Source of the DNA: Methylovirgula ligni
GTDB taxonomy: Bacteria; Pseudomonadota; Alphaproteobacteria; Rhizobiales; Beijerinckiaceae
NCBI RefSeq assembly: GCF_004135935.1
Contig: NZ_CP025086.1
Span: forward strand, 2,170,001-2,234,000
Direction of reading: 5' to 3'
DNA length: 64,000 bases
Of this stretch, positions 1-9,603 are shown piece by piece. Below the pieces are notes generated by a model. That model saw only the letters and a list, made by a program, of their open reading frames with translations. It was not told the origin of the DNA and ran no database searches. The translations under genes and the position numbers were made by a program. Within the stretch, counting starts at the first letter, position 1; each line of letters opens with the position of its first letter.

Positions 1-1771
1 TGTCGACGCGACGGATGTTGCCTGGCTCGAGCAATATTTCCTGCAGCACATCTTCCCGCTGCTGACGCCGCTGGCGGTCGATCCGGCGCATCCGTTTCCG
101 TTCATTCCCAATCTCGGATTCACGATCGCGCTGGAACTCGTCGAGCCGCGCGAAAACCGCCATCTCAAGGCGCTGATCCGTCTGCCGATCAAGGCGGACC
201 GCTTCGTGCAACTGCCGCCGGACGGCAGCGCCCAGCGTTTCATCGCGATCGAAACACTGGTGAGCATGTTCACCCAGTCGCTGTTCCCCGGCTATCTTGT
301 GCGCGGGTCCGGCGTGTTCCGTGTCATTCGCGACAGCGATATCGAGATCGAGGAAGAGGCCGAGGATCTGGTGCTCCTGTTCCAGTCCGCTTTGAAGCGC
401 CGCCGCCGCGGCTCTGTCATCCGGCTCGAAGTCGACGCGCATATGCCCGAGCAATTGCGCAATTTCGTCTCTGAGGAGCTCGATGTCGCGGGCGATGAGA
501 TTTTCGTCCTCGACGGTATGCTGGCGCAGAACGACCTTTCGGTGCTGATCGGTGTCGATCGGCCGGACCTGAAGTTCAAGCCTTACAACGCGCGGTTTCC
601 CGAACGCGTGCGCGACAATGGCGGCGATTGCTTTGTCGCCATCAAGCAGAAGGACCTCGTCGTCCATCACCCCTACGAATCCTTCGACGTCGTTGTGCAA
701 TTCCTGAAGCAGGCGGCGGCGGACCCCTCGGTCGTTGCGATCAAGCAAACGCTCTATCGCACCTCGGCGGACAGTCCGATCGTCCGCGCCCTGATCGAAG
801 CGGCGGAGGCCGGCAAATCCGTCACCGCGCTGGTCGAATTGAAGGCGCGCTTTGACGAGGAGGCCAATATCCGCTGGGCGCTCGATCTCGAGCGCGCGGG
901 CGCGCAGGTCGTCTTCGGCTTCATTGCGCTCAAGACGCATGCCAAGCTCTCGATGGTCGTGCGGCGCGAGGGCGCCGGGCTCGTCACGTATTGCCATCTC
1001 GGCACCGGCAATTATCATCCGGTGACGGCGCGGATTTACACGGACATTTCCTTCTTCACGGCCGACCCCGCGATCGCCAGCGATGTCTCGCGTATCTTCA
1101 ATTACATCACCGGCTATGCCGAACCGGCGCAGTTGGAGCGCATGTCGATCTCGCCGATCAATTTGAAGAAGCGGCTGCTCGACCATATCGCTAAGGAAGC
1201 CGACCTCGCCCGCGCGGGCAAACCGGCGGCGATCTGGGCCAAGTGCAACGCCCTCGTCGATCCCGAGATCATCGACGCGCTCTATGCGGCGAGCCAGGCG
1301 GGTGTGCAGATCGATTGCATCGTCCGTGGCATCTGCTGCCTGCGGCCGGGCGTGCCGGGCCTGTCCGAGAACATTCGCGTCAAGTCGATCATCGGCCGCT
1401 TTCTCGAACATGCGCGCGTCTACGCCTTCGGCTGCGGCCACGGCCTGCCGCATGCCAAGGCGGCGGTTTATATTTCCTCCGCCGATCTCATGCCGCGCAA
1501 TCTCGACCGCCGCGTCGAGGCGCTGGTGCCAATCACCAATCCCACCTGCCACAGTCAGGTGCTCGATCAGATCATGATCGCCAATCTCCTCGACAACCAG
1601 CAGAGCTATCGGGTGTTGCCGGACGGCTCCAGTTCGCGCATCAACGCGGGCAAGAACGAGCCCTTCAACGCGCATTCCTATTTCATGACCAATCCGAGCC
1701 TTTCGGGCCGTGGCCGGTCGTTGCAGGAATCGGCACCGAAGACTCTGCTGAAGCGGTTGGAGGGCCGGTGA
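1..1771 (+). CDS. ppk: Polyphosphate kinase 1, 5' end cut off by window
   Basis: PPK1 reversibly transfers the gamma-phosphate of ATP to inorganic polyphosphate. The frame is open from base 2, so the N-terminal roughly 100-140 residues lie outside the window; 589 residues remain of a family that usually has about 690-740. The PPK1 middle-domain signature [17 protein letters not shown] is near the left edge. The expected autophosphorylated His lies in [11 protein letters not shown] (codon at 938-940). A second conserved His lies in [17 protein letters not shown] (codon at 1451-1453), followed by the [10 protein letters not shown] block that ends PPK1 proteins. It is directly followed by ppx with a 4-base GTGA overlap, the usual alphaproteobacterial order ppk-ppx-rnd. 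The identification is firm; only the start is unseen. Confidence 0.97.
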   Translation, partial: VDATDVAWLEQYFLQHIFPLLTPLAVDPAHPFPFIPNLGFTIALELVEPRENRHLKALIRLPIKADRFVQLPPDGSAQRFIAIETLVSMFTQSLFPGYLVRGSGVFRVIRDSDIEIEEEAEDLVLLFQSALKRRRRGSVIRLEVDAHMPEQLRNFVSEELDVAGDEIFVLDGMLAQNDLSVLIGVDRPDLKFKPYNARFPERVRDNGGDCFVAIKQKDLVVHHPYESFDVVVQFLKQAAADPSVVAIKQTLYRTSADSPIVRALIEAAEAGKSVTALVELKARFDEEANIRWALDLERAGAQVVFGFIALKTHAKLSMVVRREGAGLVTYCHLGTGNYHPVTARIYTDISFFTADPAIASDVSRIFNYITGYAEPAQLERMSISPINLKKRLLDHIAKEADLARAGKPAAIWAKCNALVDPEIIDALYAASQAGVQIDCIVRGICCLRPGVPGLSENIRVKSIIGRFLEHARVYAFGCGHGLPHAKAAVYISSADLMPRNLDRRVEALVPITNPTCHSQVLDQIMIANLLDNQQSYRVLPDGSSSRINAGKNEPFNAHSYFMTNPSLSGRGRSLQESAPKTLLKRLEGR

Positions 1772-3333
1772 ACCTGTTGATGCCCAAATTATTTACGCCG
1801 ACACCGCTGCGCCCGGAGGTGAAAGGGCCGGTCGCCGTTGTCGATATCGGCTCGAATTCGGTGCGCCTCGTCGCCTATGATGGGCTGACGCGGGCGCCGA
1901 CGCCGATCTTCAACGAGAAGGCCCTGTGCGGCCTGGGCAACGGTGTTGCCAAGACGGGCGAACTTTCGCCCGCCAGCGTGGCCAAGGCGCTCGCCGCCCT
2001 GCGGCGCTACCGGACGCTTATCAAGATCATGGATGTGCAGCAGGTCTATGCTTTCGCGACCGCCGCCGCGCGCGACGCCACGAACGGGCCTGCCTTCGTC
2101 GCCGAGGCGAGTGCTGCCGTCGGCGCGCCGGTCAGCTTGCTCTCCGGCCGCCGCGAAGCAGAGCTTTCGGCTTTGGGCGTCATCTCCGGCTTTCACGAGC
2201 CGGACGGCATCGTCGCCGACCTCGGCGGCGGTTCGCTCGAACTCATCGAGATCAAGGGCACCAAAATCGGCAAGGGCGTCACGCTGCCGCTCGGCGGCCT
2301 TTCGCTCATGGATGCGTCCAACCAGTCGCTGCGCAATGCGGCAAAGATCGCGCAGGAACAGCTGGAGGCGGCCAAGCTGCTGACGCGCCTGCGCGGCCGC
2401 ACGCTTTATGCCGTCGGCGGCACCTGGCGCGCGCTCGCCAAGCTGCATATGCGCCAGCGCAATTATCTGCTGAGCATCATGCATGGCTACAATATTCCCG
2501 CACGGGAGGCTGCGGACTTTGGCGGCCTTGTCGAGCGCGTCAATGCCGAGGCGCTGGTCGCTGTCGAGGCGGTGACGCCCGCCCGGCGTCCGCTGCTCGC
2601 CTATGGTGCCATCGTCCTTGACGAGATCATCCGCAAGGCAATGCCGAAGCAGGTGACCATTTCCGCCTCGGGTGTGCGCGAGGGGCTTCTCTATGAGCAA
2701 TTGTCGAGCGCCGAGCAGCGACTCGATCCGCTCATCTTCAGCGCGCAGATGTTCAACGATGCCTATTCGCGCTCGCCGCGTCATGCCGAGGATCTGCGGC
2801 ACTGGACGGACGGCTTCATGGATTCGTTGCGGCTTGAGGAAAGCCCGGAGGACAAACGGCTCCGTCACGCGGCCTGCCTGCTCGCCGACGTCAACTGGCG
2901 CGCCCATCCGGACTATCGCAGCGAGCAGAGCCTCAACATTGTCGTCAACGGCGCGTTCACCGGCATTGACCATCCCGGCCGCTGCTTCCTCGCGCTTACC
3001 ATGTCCTATCGCTATCTCGGGCTCGATGCCGATGTGAATCCGCAGATTCGCGCGCATCTCTCGCCGCGTCTGCTCGACCGCGCGCGTCTGCTCGCCGGCG
3101 CGATGCGCATCGCCTATGTCATCTCGGCCGGAATCGCGGATGTCCTGCCGCGCACGCCGCTTCTCGCAGCCAAGGGCAAGCTCGTCCTCACCTTGCCGCC
3201 CGACCTCGCCGATCTCGTCAGCGAGCGGCTGAGCAATCGCCTCAAGCAGCTCACGAAACTTGTCGGCCGCGAGCCGGCGATCCAGATCGGCGCCAATGCC
3301 AAGGCGGGCAATGGCACGGCCGAGTCGGCCTAG
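1768..3333 (+). CDS. ppx: Exopolyphosphatase (Ppx/GppA family)
   Basis: This enzyme removes terminal phosphates from polyphosphate (or from pppGpp in GppA relatives), opposing the kinase encoded just upstream. The ASKHA phosphate-binding loops are visible: [16 protein letters not shown] near residue 30 and [15 protein letters not shown] near residue 155. The C-terminal half carries the HD-like helical domain typical of long Ppx proteins, giving about 521 residues. I chose the GTG at 1768 because a GGAGG lies 4 bases upstream and it overlaps the ppk stop as GTGA; an ATG at 1780 in the same frame is the alternative. The frame stays open back to about 1243, but that part lies inside ppk and is not coding. 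It converges on rnd with a 6-base gap and no room for a terminator. Confidence 0.95.
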   Translation: MNLLMPKLFTPTPLRPEVKGPVAVVDIGSNSVRLVAYDGLTRAPTPIFNEKALCGLGNGVAKTGELSPASVAKALAALRRYRTLIKIMDVQQVYAFATAAARDATNGPAFVAEASAAVGAPVSLLSGRREAELSALGVISGFHEPDGIVADLGGGSLELIEIKGTKIGKGVTLPLGGLSLMDASNQSLRNAAKIAQEQLEAAKLLTRLRGRTLYAVGGTWRALAKLHMRQRNYLLSIMHGYNIPAREAADFGGLVERVNAEALVAVEAVTPARRPLLAYGAIVLDEIIRKAMPKQVTISASGVREGLLYEQLSSAEQRLDPLIFSAQMFNDAYSRSPRHAEDLRHWTDGFMDSLRLEESPEDKRLRHAACLLADVNWRAHPDYRSEQSLNIVVNGAFTGIDHPGRCFLALTMSYRYLGLDADVNPQIRAHLSPRLLDRARLLAGAMRIAYVISAGIADVLPRTPLLAAKGKLVLTLPPDLADLVSERLSNRLKQLTKLVGREPAIQIGANAKAGNGTAESA

Positions 3334-3339
3334 ACTGAA

Positions 3340-4518
3340 TTACCGCGCCGCCGCGGCCGCGCTCTCCGGCGTGTCCTGCCATTCGAGCGTGACGACCTTG
3401 CCTTTTTCGAGCGTCAGCGCCAGGCGGCCGTCGATCAGTTCGAGCGCCTTTGCGCCGAAAATCTCGTAGCGCCAGCCTGTCAGCGCCGGAATTTTAGCGC
3501 GCGGCGTGGCGGCCAGAGTTTCAAGGTCTTCGACTGTGGCGATCATTTTCGCGGCGACGTCATGCGCCTCGCTGACCTGACGCAGCAGGACTTTCAAGAG
3601 CTCGACCGTCGCGCCATTGCCGTTGCGCCGCTCGCGTTCGATCTTCGGCAAGGTTTTCGGGTCGCGGGCGAGGCCGCGCTGGATAGCGGCGAGAATATCG
3701 GTGCCGGCACGCGAGCGCTCCATACCGCGCGGGAAGGCGCGCAGATTGCTGAGCTCGTCCGCCGTCCGCGGCGCCGCAGCGGCGACCTCGATCAATATAT
3801 CGTCCTTCAGCACGCGGCCGCGCGGCACGTCACGGCTCTGGGCTTCCGCCTCGCGCCAGGCGGCAAGCTCCATCAGCACGGCGAGGTCGCGCGGGCGCCG
3901 CGCCCGGCCGCGAAACCGCTCCCAGGCCCGCTCCGGATGCTGCTCATAGACGTCGGGAGACGTGAGCTGTGCCATTTCGTCGTCGAGCCAGGACAGCCGT
4001 CCGGTCGATTCGAGCCGCTTGTGCAGCGCCAGGTAGATATCGCGCAGATAGGTCACGTCAGCGATGGCGTAAGTGACCTGCGCCTCCGACAAGGGGCGCC
4101 GCGACCAGTCGGTAAAGCGCGAGGATTTGTCGAGCGCCACCTTGCAGACCGCCTGGACGAGTTCGCCATAGGCGATCTGGTCGCCGTAGCCGCAGACCAT
4201 CGCGGCGACCTGCGTGTCGAACAGCGGCGCCGGGATCAGGCGGGCGAGATTCCAAATGATCTCAATGTCTTGCCGGGCGGCATGAAAGACCTTGACGATC
4301 TTCGGGTCTGCCATCAAGGCAAAAACCGGAGAAAGATCAATGCCTTCGGCAAGGGCGTCGACGGCGATCGCTTCTTCGGGCGAGGCCAGCTGCACGACGC
4401 AGAGCTGGGGCCAGAACGTCGTTTCCCGCAGGAATTCCGTGTCGACTGTGATGAAAGGGTGGGATGCCAGGCGGCGGGAGGCGTCCGCCAGGTCGCGATT
4501 CGTCGTAATCAAGCTCAT
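3340..4518 (-). CDS. rnd: Ribonuclease D
   Basis: RNase D is a 3'-5' exoribonuclease of the DEDD superfamily that trims tRNA and other small RNA 3' ends. The 392-residue product begins with the exonuclease domain: Exo I motif VDTEFLRE near residues 25-32, and a later block SHRFTDW-like followed by [12 protein letters not shown], with the Exo III Asp and Tyr of DEDDy enzymes. An HRDC-type domain occupies roughly residues 200-290, and the C-terminal region is helical. Length and domain order match bacterial RNase D. It is transcribed toward ppx and diverges from the IalB-like gene across about 110 bases that must hold both promoters. Confidence 0.93.
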   Translation of the reverse strand: MSLITTNRDLADASRRLASHPFITVDTEFLRETTFWPQLCVVQLASPEEAIAVDALAEGIDLSPVFALMADPKIVKVFHAARQDIEIIWNLARLIPAPLFDTQVAAMVCGYGDQIAYGELVQAVCKVALDKSSRFTDWSRRPLSEAQVTYAIADVTYLRDIYLALHKRLESTGRLSWLDDEMAQLTSPDVYEQHPERAWERFRGRARRPRDLAVLMELAAWREAEAQSRDVPRGRVLKDDILIEVAAAAPRTADELSNLRAFPRGMERSRAGTDILAAIQRGLARDPKTLPKIERERRNGNGATVELLKVLLRQVSEAHDVAAKMIATVEDLETLAATPRAKIPALTGWRYEIFGAKALELIDGRLALTLEKGKVVTLEWQDTPESAAAAAR

Positions 4519-4630
4519 TTCAGTCTGATACTGGAAAGGCGCGCCGGCTTCCAGCCTTTGGGCGGGCTATCGATCCGCCATTTTCTCGTATATGGAAGGC
4601 GCCGCCCAACCCTCGGAGCGCCCGGTTCCC

Positions 4631-5200
4631 ATGTCCGTCAGAGTTCTCTTTCCCGCTTGCCTCCTGATCGCCGGCCTGACCGCGCCTGTCTGGGCGGAAA
4701 CGGCAAATCCGCCGCCCGACGCGGCCAAGCCGGAAAAGCACGAGAAATTAGAATTACGTCCTGGCGTGACCTCGAAGGGCTATGGCTCCTGGTCCTTGCG
4801 TTGCGAGGCCGGGCACACGGAGGGAGCGGCGCGGACCTGCGAGGTTTCCGAGACAGTTGAGACGGAAAGCGGCAAGCCCGTCGCCAAGATTTCGGTCGGC
4901 CGTCACAATCCGAGCGATCCCTTGAGCATTATTGTGATCCTGCCGACCAATGTGTCCTTTCCGAGCACCGTGCATATCCGGACGGACAATGACGACAAAT
5001 GGGGCCTGGAGCTCGAATGGCAGCGCTGCATTCCGGGCGCCTGCATCGCTTCGGCCGATTTGAGCCCCGCCACGGTCGCGCATTGGAGCAATCTCGACAC
5101 CGCCGGAAAAATCGTCTTCCGTGACGCGGCAGGTGATGAGGTCGGCTTGCCGATGAGCCTGCGTGGCTTCGGCAATGCCTATGAAGCGTTCAACAAATAG
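4631..5200 (+). CDS. Invasion-associated locus B (IalB) family periplasmic protein
   Basis: The 189-residue product has an N-terminal signal peptide (MSVRVLFPACLLIAGLTAPV, then AWAE-like cleavage) and a Pro/Lys-rich linker. The body is an IalB domain: GSWSLRCE, CEVSET, WQRCIPGACIA. The paired cysteines (RCE, TCE, RCIPGAC) are typical of this family and probably form disulphides in the periplasm. IalB was named from Bartonella, but homologues occur in non-pathogenic Hyphomicrobiales and the biochemical role is unknown. I chose ATG 4631 because translation from it begins with the signal peptide and GGAG lies about 12 bases upstream; the ATG at 4592 would add 13 residues without a ribosome binding site. 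It is followed by aspS after 45 bases. Confidence 0.82.
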   Translation: MSVRVLFPACLLIAGLTAPVWAETANPPPDAAKPEKHEKLELRPGVTSKGYGSWSLRCEAGHTEGAARTCEVSETVETESGKPVAKISVGRHNPSDPLSIIVILPTNVSFPSTVHIRTDNDDKWGLELEWQRCIPGACIASADLSPATVAHWSNLDTAGKIVFRDAAGDEVGLPMSLRGFGNAYEAFNK

Positions 5201-5245
5201 AGGTTTAGCGCGACGCTGAGCGTGGCGCTTTCGACGTGGCAGGAC

Positions 5246-7060
5246 ATGCATCGTTATCGTACCCACACGTGCGGCGACCTGCGCGAGGCGCAGGCCAATG
5301 CCGAAATCAGACTCGCCGGCTGGTGCCACCGCATCCGCGACCACGGCGGCGTTCTCTTCATTGATCTGCGCGATCATTACGGGATCACGCAATGCGTCGT
5401 CGATCCTGATTCCCCGGCCTTTTCGCTGGCCGAAACCCTGCGCTCGGAATGGGTGGTACGCATCGACGGCATCGTGCGCAAGCGCCCGGCGGGGACCGAG
5501 AATCCGGAAATGCCGACGGGCTTCATCGAAGTCTATGTGACGGCCATCGAGGTTCTGGGCGCGGCCGCGGAACTGCCGCTGCCGGTCTTCGGCGATCAGC
5601 AATACCCCGAGGACATGCGGCTCAAATATCGCTTCCTCGATCTGCGCCGCGACAAGCTTCACAAGAACATCATGCTGCGCGGACGGATCATCGACAGCCT
5701 GCGCGCGCGGATGAAGGCGCAGGGCTTTTTCGAATTCCAGACGCCGATTCTCACCGCCTCGAGTCCCGAGGGCGCGCGCGACTTCCTCGTGCCCTCGCGG
5801 CTGCATCCCGGCAAGTTCTACGCGTTGCCGCAGGCGCCGCAGCAGTTCAAGCAATTGCTCATGGTTGCGGGCTTCGACCGCTACTTCCAGATCGCGCCCT
5901 GTTTTCGCGATGAAGATGCACGTGCCGACCGCAGCCCCGGCGAATTCTATCAGCTCGATATCGAGATGAGCTTCGTCACGCAGGAAGATGTCTTCACGTC
6001 TGTCGAGCCGGTGCTGCGCGGCATTTTCGAGGAATTCGGCGAGGGCAAGCCGGTCACGCAGAAATTCCCGCTGATCCCCTATGCCGAGGCGTTGCTGAAA
6101 TACGGCTCGGACAAGCCGGATCTGCGCAATCCGCTCGTTATCGTCGATGTGACGGCGGAATTTGCCCGCGACGACGTGACATTCAACGCGTTCAAGAATG
6201 TCATCAAGGCCGGCGGCATCGTGCGCGCGATTCCCGCACCGGGGGCGGGCGCGCAGCCACGCTCGTTCTTCGACAAGCTCAATGACTGGGCGCGCGGTGA
6301 AGGCGCGCCGGGCCTCGGCTATGTCGTCTTTGAGGGAGCAGAGGGCACGCTCTCGGGCAAGGGGCCGATCGCGAAGTTCCTGCCGGCCGAAGTGCAGCAG
6401 GCGATCGCCGCCAAGGCCGGAATCAGCGCGGGCGATGCGGTGTTCTTCGTCTGCGATCAGGAGGCAAAGGCGGCCAAGCTCGCCGGCGCCGCGCGGCTGA
6501 AGATCGGCAACGAACTCGATCTGTCGAAGAAGGATGTTTTCGAGTTCTGCTGGATCGTCGATTTTCCCATGTACGAGTGGAACGACGAGGACAAGAAGAT
6601 CGATTTCTCGCACAATCCCTTCTCGATGCCGAACTTCGAGCACGATGCGTTCGTCGCGCTCGATCCGGCGGACCAGGCGACGATCCTCGGGATCAAGGCA
6701 TTCCAGTACGACATCGTCTGCAACGGCATCGAATTGTCCTCCGGCGCGATCCGTAATCACCGCCCCGACATTATGAAAAAGGCCTTCGCGCTCGCCGGTT
6801 ATGGCGAGGATGTGCTGGAGCAGAAATTCGGCGGCATGTACCGCGCGTTCCAATATGGCGCGCCGCCGCATGGCGGCATCGCACCGGGCGTCGATCGCAT
6901 CGTCATGCTGCTTGCGGGCGAGGAGAACCTGCGCGAGATCGTGCCTTTCCCGATGAACCAGCGGGCGGAAGACCTGCTGATGGGCGCACCCTCGCAGGTC
7001 ACGGCCAAGCAATTGCGCGAGCTGCATATCCGGCTGAATTTGCCGGAATCGAAAGGCTGA
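5246..7060 (+). CDS. aspS: Aspartyl-tRNA synthetase
   Basis: This class II synthetase charges tRNA-Asp with aspartate. In bacteria that use GatCAB it is often non-discriminating and also forms Asp-tRNA-Asn; the sequence alone does not settle that. The 604-residue product has the N-terminal OB-fold anticodon-binding domain, motif 2 (the [19 protein letters not shown] region), a long bacterial GAD insertion around residues 280-410, and motif 3 (the [14 protein letters not shown] region near residue 545). I chose ATG 5246, which gives the common MHRYRTH start with AGGA just upstream; an in-frame GTG at 5222 would add eight residues. The long open frame on the opposite strand is a shadow of high-GC coding. 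Confidence 0.97.
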   Translation: MHRYRTHTCGDLREAQANAEIRLAGWCHRIRDHGGVLFIDLRDHYGITQCVVDPDSPAFSLAETLRSEWVVRIDGIVRKRPAGTENPEMPTGFIEVYVTAIEVLGAAAELPLPVFGDQQYPEDMRLKYRFLDLRRDKLHKNIMLRGRIIDSLRARMKAQGFFEFQTPILTASSPEGARDFLVPSRLHPGKFYALPQAPQQFKQLLMVAGFDRYFQIAPCFRDEDARADRSPGEFYQLDIEMSFVTQEDVFTSVEPVLRGIFEEFGEGKPVTQKFPLIPYAEALLKYGSDKPDLRNPLVIVDVTAEFARDDVTFNAFKNVIKAGGIVRAIPAPGAGAQPRSFFDKLNDWARGEGAPGLGYVVFEGAEGTLSGKGPIAKFLPAEVQQAIAAKAGISAGDAVFFVCDQEAKAAKLAGAARLKIGNELDLSKKDVFEFCWIVDFPMYEWNDEDKKIDFSHNPFSMPNFEHDAFVALDPADQATILGIKAFQYDIVCNGIELSSGAIRNHRPDIMKKAFALAGYGEDVLEQKFGGMYRAFQYGAPPHGGIAPGVDRIVMLLAGEENLREIVPFPMNQRAEDLLMGAPSQVTAKQLRELHIRLNLPESKG

Positions 7061-7091
7061 GCAGAAAGCAAATCTTGGGGGCGAGTAGGCT

Positions 7092-8024
7092 ATGAGAATT
7101 GTCTATTTCGTCTCGAGCACTCATCGATACGACGAAGCGATCTATTTCGGAGTCGGGCCAAAATTCGGCGCTGCATACGGTTGGGAAGTTCAGTCAATCC
7201 GCGGCATTGCATCTTGCTTGTGCGATGTCGGCATCATCGATAATCGCCTCGAACCGCTCGATGTCATTGCGCTCGAGAGCTTTCTTGCGCTACCCCCACG
7301 CAGCCGCTTTCCGATTTTCTTTCGCATCAGCGATCCGGATATGCCGGTGTCAAAAAAGCCGGGCGTCAAATTCATTTTCGCATGCGGGGATCGCGATGGC
7401 GTGCATTTCGCCACGACCTATGATCCGGAAGGTCCATTCAAGGATTATGTTGCAGGCCTGAAGCACTCACGGATAGTGAATCTGCCTTATCCTTATGAGA
7501 CCGCGCGCGAGGTCGAGATCGATCTTACGCAGCGCCGCCGCCGTGTTTTTCTCTCTGGCGCAAGCGATGAGCAGCTCTATCCGTTGCGCCAGTTGTTGCG
7601 GCGCAAATGTCGGCATAATCCGTTGCTGCGGATTGCCACTCATGATCTGCATCATCCAGGCTACCCAGATTCAGGCGCACGATTGAAACATTCTGTTGTG
7701 CGCGAGAAGTTTGTCGGTTACGCCGCCGCATACACGCATTTCTTTTTGTGCCCGACGCGCTATGAGAGCGAGCTCGCCAAATATCTTGAATGTGCGTACG
7801 CTGGATCTGTGCCGATCGGACTGCCACCAAAATCACTGGCGGCCGATGTGAAGAACTGCTTTCTGACCTGGCGCGGCACCACGTGGGAAATTGTTCATGC
7901 CCTTGCAAGCGATCTTGACGGCATGCAGCTTCTAGCCTCTCAATATCGCACCGTGCTGCGTAAGGTGCGGGAACCTGCTTCTTTGGTAAGAAACCTCCAA
8001 AAACAGATCGCCGCATCGCTTTAG
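7092..8024 (+). CDS. Putative glycosyltransferase-like protein, function unassigned
   Basis: The 310-residue product is not firmly recognised. Its C-terminal half resembles the second Rossmann domain of CgeB/GT1-like glycosyltransferases: RRRVFLSGASDEQLYPLRQL, then FFLCPTRYESELAKYLECAY followed by AGSVPIG. The last stretch resembles the sugar-nucleotide-binding region, in which a Glu-rich helix precedes a Gly-Val-Pro-Ile turn. No signal peptide or membrane segment is evident, so the product is probably cytoplasmic. The DNA is visibly more A/T-rich than aspS or the downstream genes, as is the next gene, suggesting the two arrived together. The start has a GGGGG-type ribosome binding site. A surface-polysaccharide role is inferred from the glycosyltransferase beside it. 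Confidence 0.55.
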   Translation: MRIVYFVSSTHRYDEAIYFGVGPKFGAAYGWEVQSIRGIASCLCDVGIIDNRLEPLDVIALESFLALPPRSRFPIFFRISDPDMPVSKKPGVKFIFACGDRDGVHFATTYDPEGPFKDYVAGLKHSRIVNLPYPYETAREVEIDLTQRRRRVFLSGASDEQLYPLRQLLRRKCRHNPLLRIATHDLHHPGYPDSGARLKHSVVREKFVGYAAAYTHFFLCPTRYESELAKYLECAYAGSVPIGLPPKSLAADVKNCFLTWRGTTWEIVHALASDLDGMQLLASQYRTVLRKVREPASLVRNLQKQIAASL

Positions 8025-8063
8025 TTTATATGATTTTAGCACTTGTTTTTGACGGGGTGGCGA

Positions 8064-8825
8064 ATGGTTGCGTTTGCTACATTCTTTCAAGGCAAAATGA
8101 CGGGCGTCGAGATCACTTGTATCCAATCGTTTTTGGATCACGGTCACGACATCGAAATTTTCGCTTATGATAATTGCGGCGCGCCTTCGCATTTCAAAGT
8201 TATCGATGCGGCGCGAATTCTGAAAAGGCGGAACCTGTTTTATTATAAATCAGGTCCCGGACGCGGCAGCGTTGCTGGTTTCACCAATCGCTTTCGCTAT
8301 GCGCTGATGGCCGTCGCTGACGTTTGCTGGGTCGATAGCGACGTGATCTGTCTCAGTAAAGACTGGCCAGATTTGCGAACGCCGATCTGCGCCGCCTGGG
8401 AGGACAGCGAACGAGTCGGCAATGCGGTTCTGCGGATGGTGCCGAGTCTTGCGGCGGAAGCACGCGATCTGGCCGCGGCAATGGGCACCGACTTGAAATG
8501 GGGGCAGGCCGGCCCGGAGCTCATGACGCAGATCGTGCGCAGCAACAATCTTTCCGCGGATGTGCTCGCAAGGCCCGCCTTCTACCCAATTCACTATGGC
8601 GAATGGGCGAAAGTCTTCGCGCCCGACGCCAAGGAGGAAATCTGCGCGGCGACGCGATCGTCCCATGCACTGCACCTCTGGAACGAAATGGGCCGCCGCG
8701 AGAAATTCGATAAGACGCGGCTTCCTGATCGAAACTCCTATTTCGGCGCGCTTGTCGAGTGTCATCAGACGATGAAATATTTTCGGGTAGAGCGGCAGCA
8801 GGTGTACCGTAATGCTTTCAGCTGA
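8064..8825 (+). CDS. Glycosyltransferase with DXD sugar region (Gb3-synthase/GT32-like)
   Basis: The 253-residue product resembles small bacterial transferases of the alpha-1,4-glycosyltransferase (Gb3 synthase/GT32) group. After an N-terminal Rossmann-like start comes ADVCWVDSDVICL, whose DSD is the expected metal and nucleotide-sugar binding DXD. Next comes WGQAGPELMTQIV, matching the family G-P-x-x-x-T element, then FYPIHYGEW and finally SSHALHLWNEMGR, which fits the conserved terminal A-x-H-x-W-N. No membrane segment is visible. I chose ATG 8064 (GGGTGG a few bases upstream) over TTG 8043. The gene follows the preceding glycosyltransferase-like gene by 39 bases and shares its lower GC, so the two probably act together on an envelope glycan; the substrate is unknown. 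Confidence 0.7.
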   Translation: MVAFATFFQGKMTGVEITCIQSFLDHGHDIEIFAYDNCGAPSHFKVIDAARILKRRNLFYYKSGPGRGSVAGFTNRFRYALMAVADVCWVDSDVICLSKDWPDLRTPICAAWEDSERVGNAVLRMVPSLAAEARDLAAAMGTDLKWGQAGPELMTQIVRSNNLSADVLARPAFYPIHYGEWAKVFAPDAKEEICAATRSSHALHLWNEMGRREKFDKTRLPDRNSYFGALVECHQTMKYFRVERQQVYRNAFS

Positions 8826-8945
8826 CGAGATTTCCTCTCGTATGGTTTTAGGGGTGCTGCAAAGTTTTGAGCTGGATTCGGCATTCATTTCCCGCGCAGC
8901 GAGACAGCTAGCCTTTGTGCGAATCCAGCGCGTCGCAATTGGCGG

Positions 8946-8971
8946 GGAACCTTGGGACAAGATTCGCAGTT
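8946..8971 (+). promoter_or_regulatory. Candidate EcfG (general stress response) promoter
   Basis: GGAAC at 8946-8950, a 17-base spacer and AGTT at 8968-8971 closely match the EcfG consensus GGAAC-N16/17-CGTT of alphaproteobacterial general stress sigma factors; only the first base of the -10 element differs. The expected transcription start is about 35 bases before the DUF3309 start at 9012. Small membrane proteins of this type often belong to stress regulons. Confidence 0.6.
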
Positions 8972-9011
8972 AGCCTCGCCCGAGCAAGAGACGGTTCGGG
9001 TGGAGGTAAAA

Positions 9012-9167
9012 ATGCTTTCGACAATTCTCATCATCATTCTGATATTGCTTTTGATCGGCGGCTTGCCGACCTGGCCGTATTCCTCTGGCTGGGGCTATTA
9101 TCCCTCCGGCGGACTTGGGCTCATTCTCATCATCATCATCGTCCTGGTTGCGCTCGGACGAATCTAG
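9012..9167 (+). CDS. DUF3309 small membrane protein
   Basis: The 51-residue product is two hydrophobic helices, MLSTILIIILILLLIGGLP and GGLGLILIIIIVLVALGRI, joined by the W- and G-rich turn PTWPYSSGWGYYPSGG. This is the exact layout of DUF3309, an uncharacterised inner-membrane family common in Proteobacteria. I chose ATG 9012 because GGAGG lies 5-10 bases upstream and family members begin at this Met; the frame is open further upstream. A candidate EcfG promoter precedes it, so it is probably induced by general stress. The biochemical role is unknown. Confidence 0.85.
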   Translation: MLSTILIIILILLLIGGLPTWPYSSGWGYYPSGGLGLILIIIIVLVALGRI

Positions 9168-9201
9168 CGCCGCAGCGGACGCGGCGGGGTCATTTGCCAT
9201 C

Positions 9202-9226
9202 GGAACCGAATTCCGCAAGCGCCGTT
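9202..9226 (+). promoter_or_regulatory. EcfG-type promoter, exact consensus match
   Basis: GGAAC at 9202-9206, a 16-base spacer and CGTT at 9223-9226 match the EcfG consensus without mismatch. It lies in the 103-base gap between the DUF3309 gene and the secreted-protein gene at 9271 and would give a leader of about 40 bases. Together with the site at 8946 it suggests that both small genes are in the general stress regulon but separately transcribed. Confidence 0.68.
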
Positions 9227-9270
9227 GCCGCAGGGGCCGCCCAAGCGGTCTCTCAACGAGGGAGAGGACG

Positions 9271-9540
9271 ATGAAAACGATAGGTAAGTTCGCGCTTGCC
9301 GCGAGCGCGATCCTGTGGATGTCCGCGGCTATGGCGCAGGACGACGACGATACGAGAACGACGACGACGCACACCGAGCATTACGATTCGCATCCGGGTG
9401 GTGCTTACGTCGGCGTGCCGGGTGTCGTTGGTGTTCACGTCGGGCCGGGCGGCCCGGGCACCGGCTGTGAAACCCACAGCAAGACCGTCCAGGACGAGGA
9501 CACGGGCGAGTCCCACACCCACACTGTTACGCACTGCTAA
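9271..9540 (+). CDS. Small secreted protein, unknown function
   Basis: The 89-residue product has a clear signal peptide (MKTIGKFALAASAILWMSAA, cleavage after AMA). The mature part is acidic and Thr/His-rich (DDDDT, RTTTTHTEHYDSHPGG), then a Gly/Val/Pro-rich stretch, and ends with THTVTHC. Two cysteines remain (GCETH and the terminal HC), which could pair or bind metal with the many histidines. I do not recognise a family. GGAGAGG precedes ATG 9271, and an EcfG-type promoter lies upstream, pointing to a periplasmic stress role. Function is not assigned. Confidence 0.7.
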   Translation: MKTIGKFALAASAILWMSAAMAQDDDDTRTTTTHTEHYDSHPGGAYVGVPGVVGVHVGPGGPGTGCETHSKTVQDEDTGESHTHTVTHC

Positions 9541-9547
9541 AAGCAGA

Positions 9548-9572
9548 ACGGGACGCCGCAATGGCGTCCCGT
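9548..9572. terminator. Hairpin between convergent genes, possible bidirectional terminator
   Basis: ACGGGACGCC at 9548-9557 pairs perfectly with GGCGTCCCGT at 9563-9572 around a 5-base loop. It lies between the secreted-protein gene ending at 9540 and the convergent acyl-CoA synthetase gene ending at 9604. There is no good T-tract on either side, so it is a stable hairpin but an imperfect intrinsic terminator. Confidence 0.5.
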
Positions 9573-9603
9573 CTCATTCCCCCGAAGCCGGATCAACGAT
9601 CGA

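Noticed and set aside
1243-1767. Upstream extension of the ppx open frame
   Set aside because: It lies inside ppk in another frame; the protein reads as low-complexity Arg/Pro and ppx homologues begin near residue 1 of the chosen start.
4754-7027. 757-residue open frame on the minus strand
   Set aside because: It lies opposite aspS, is rich in Arg/Ala/Glu without family motifs, and is an artefact of GC-rich codon bias.
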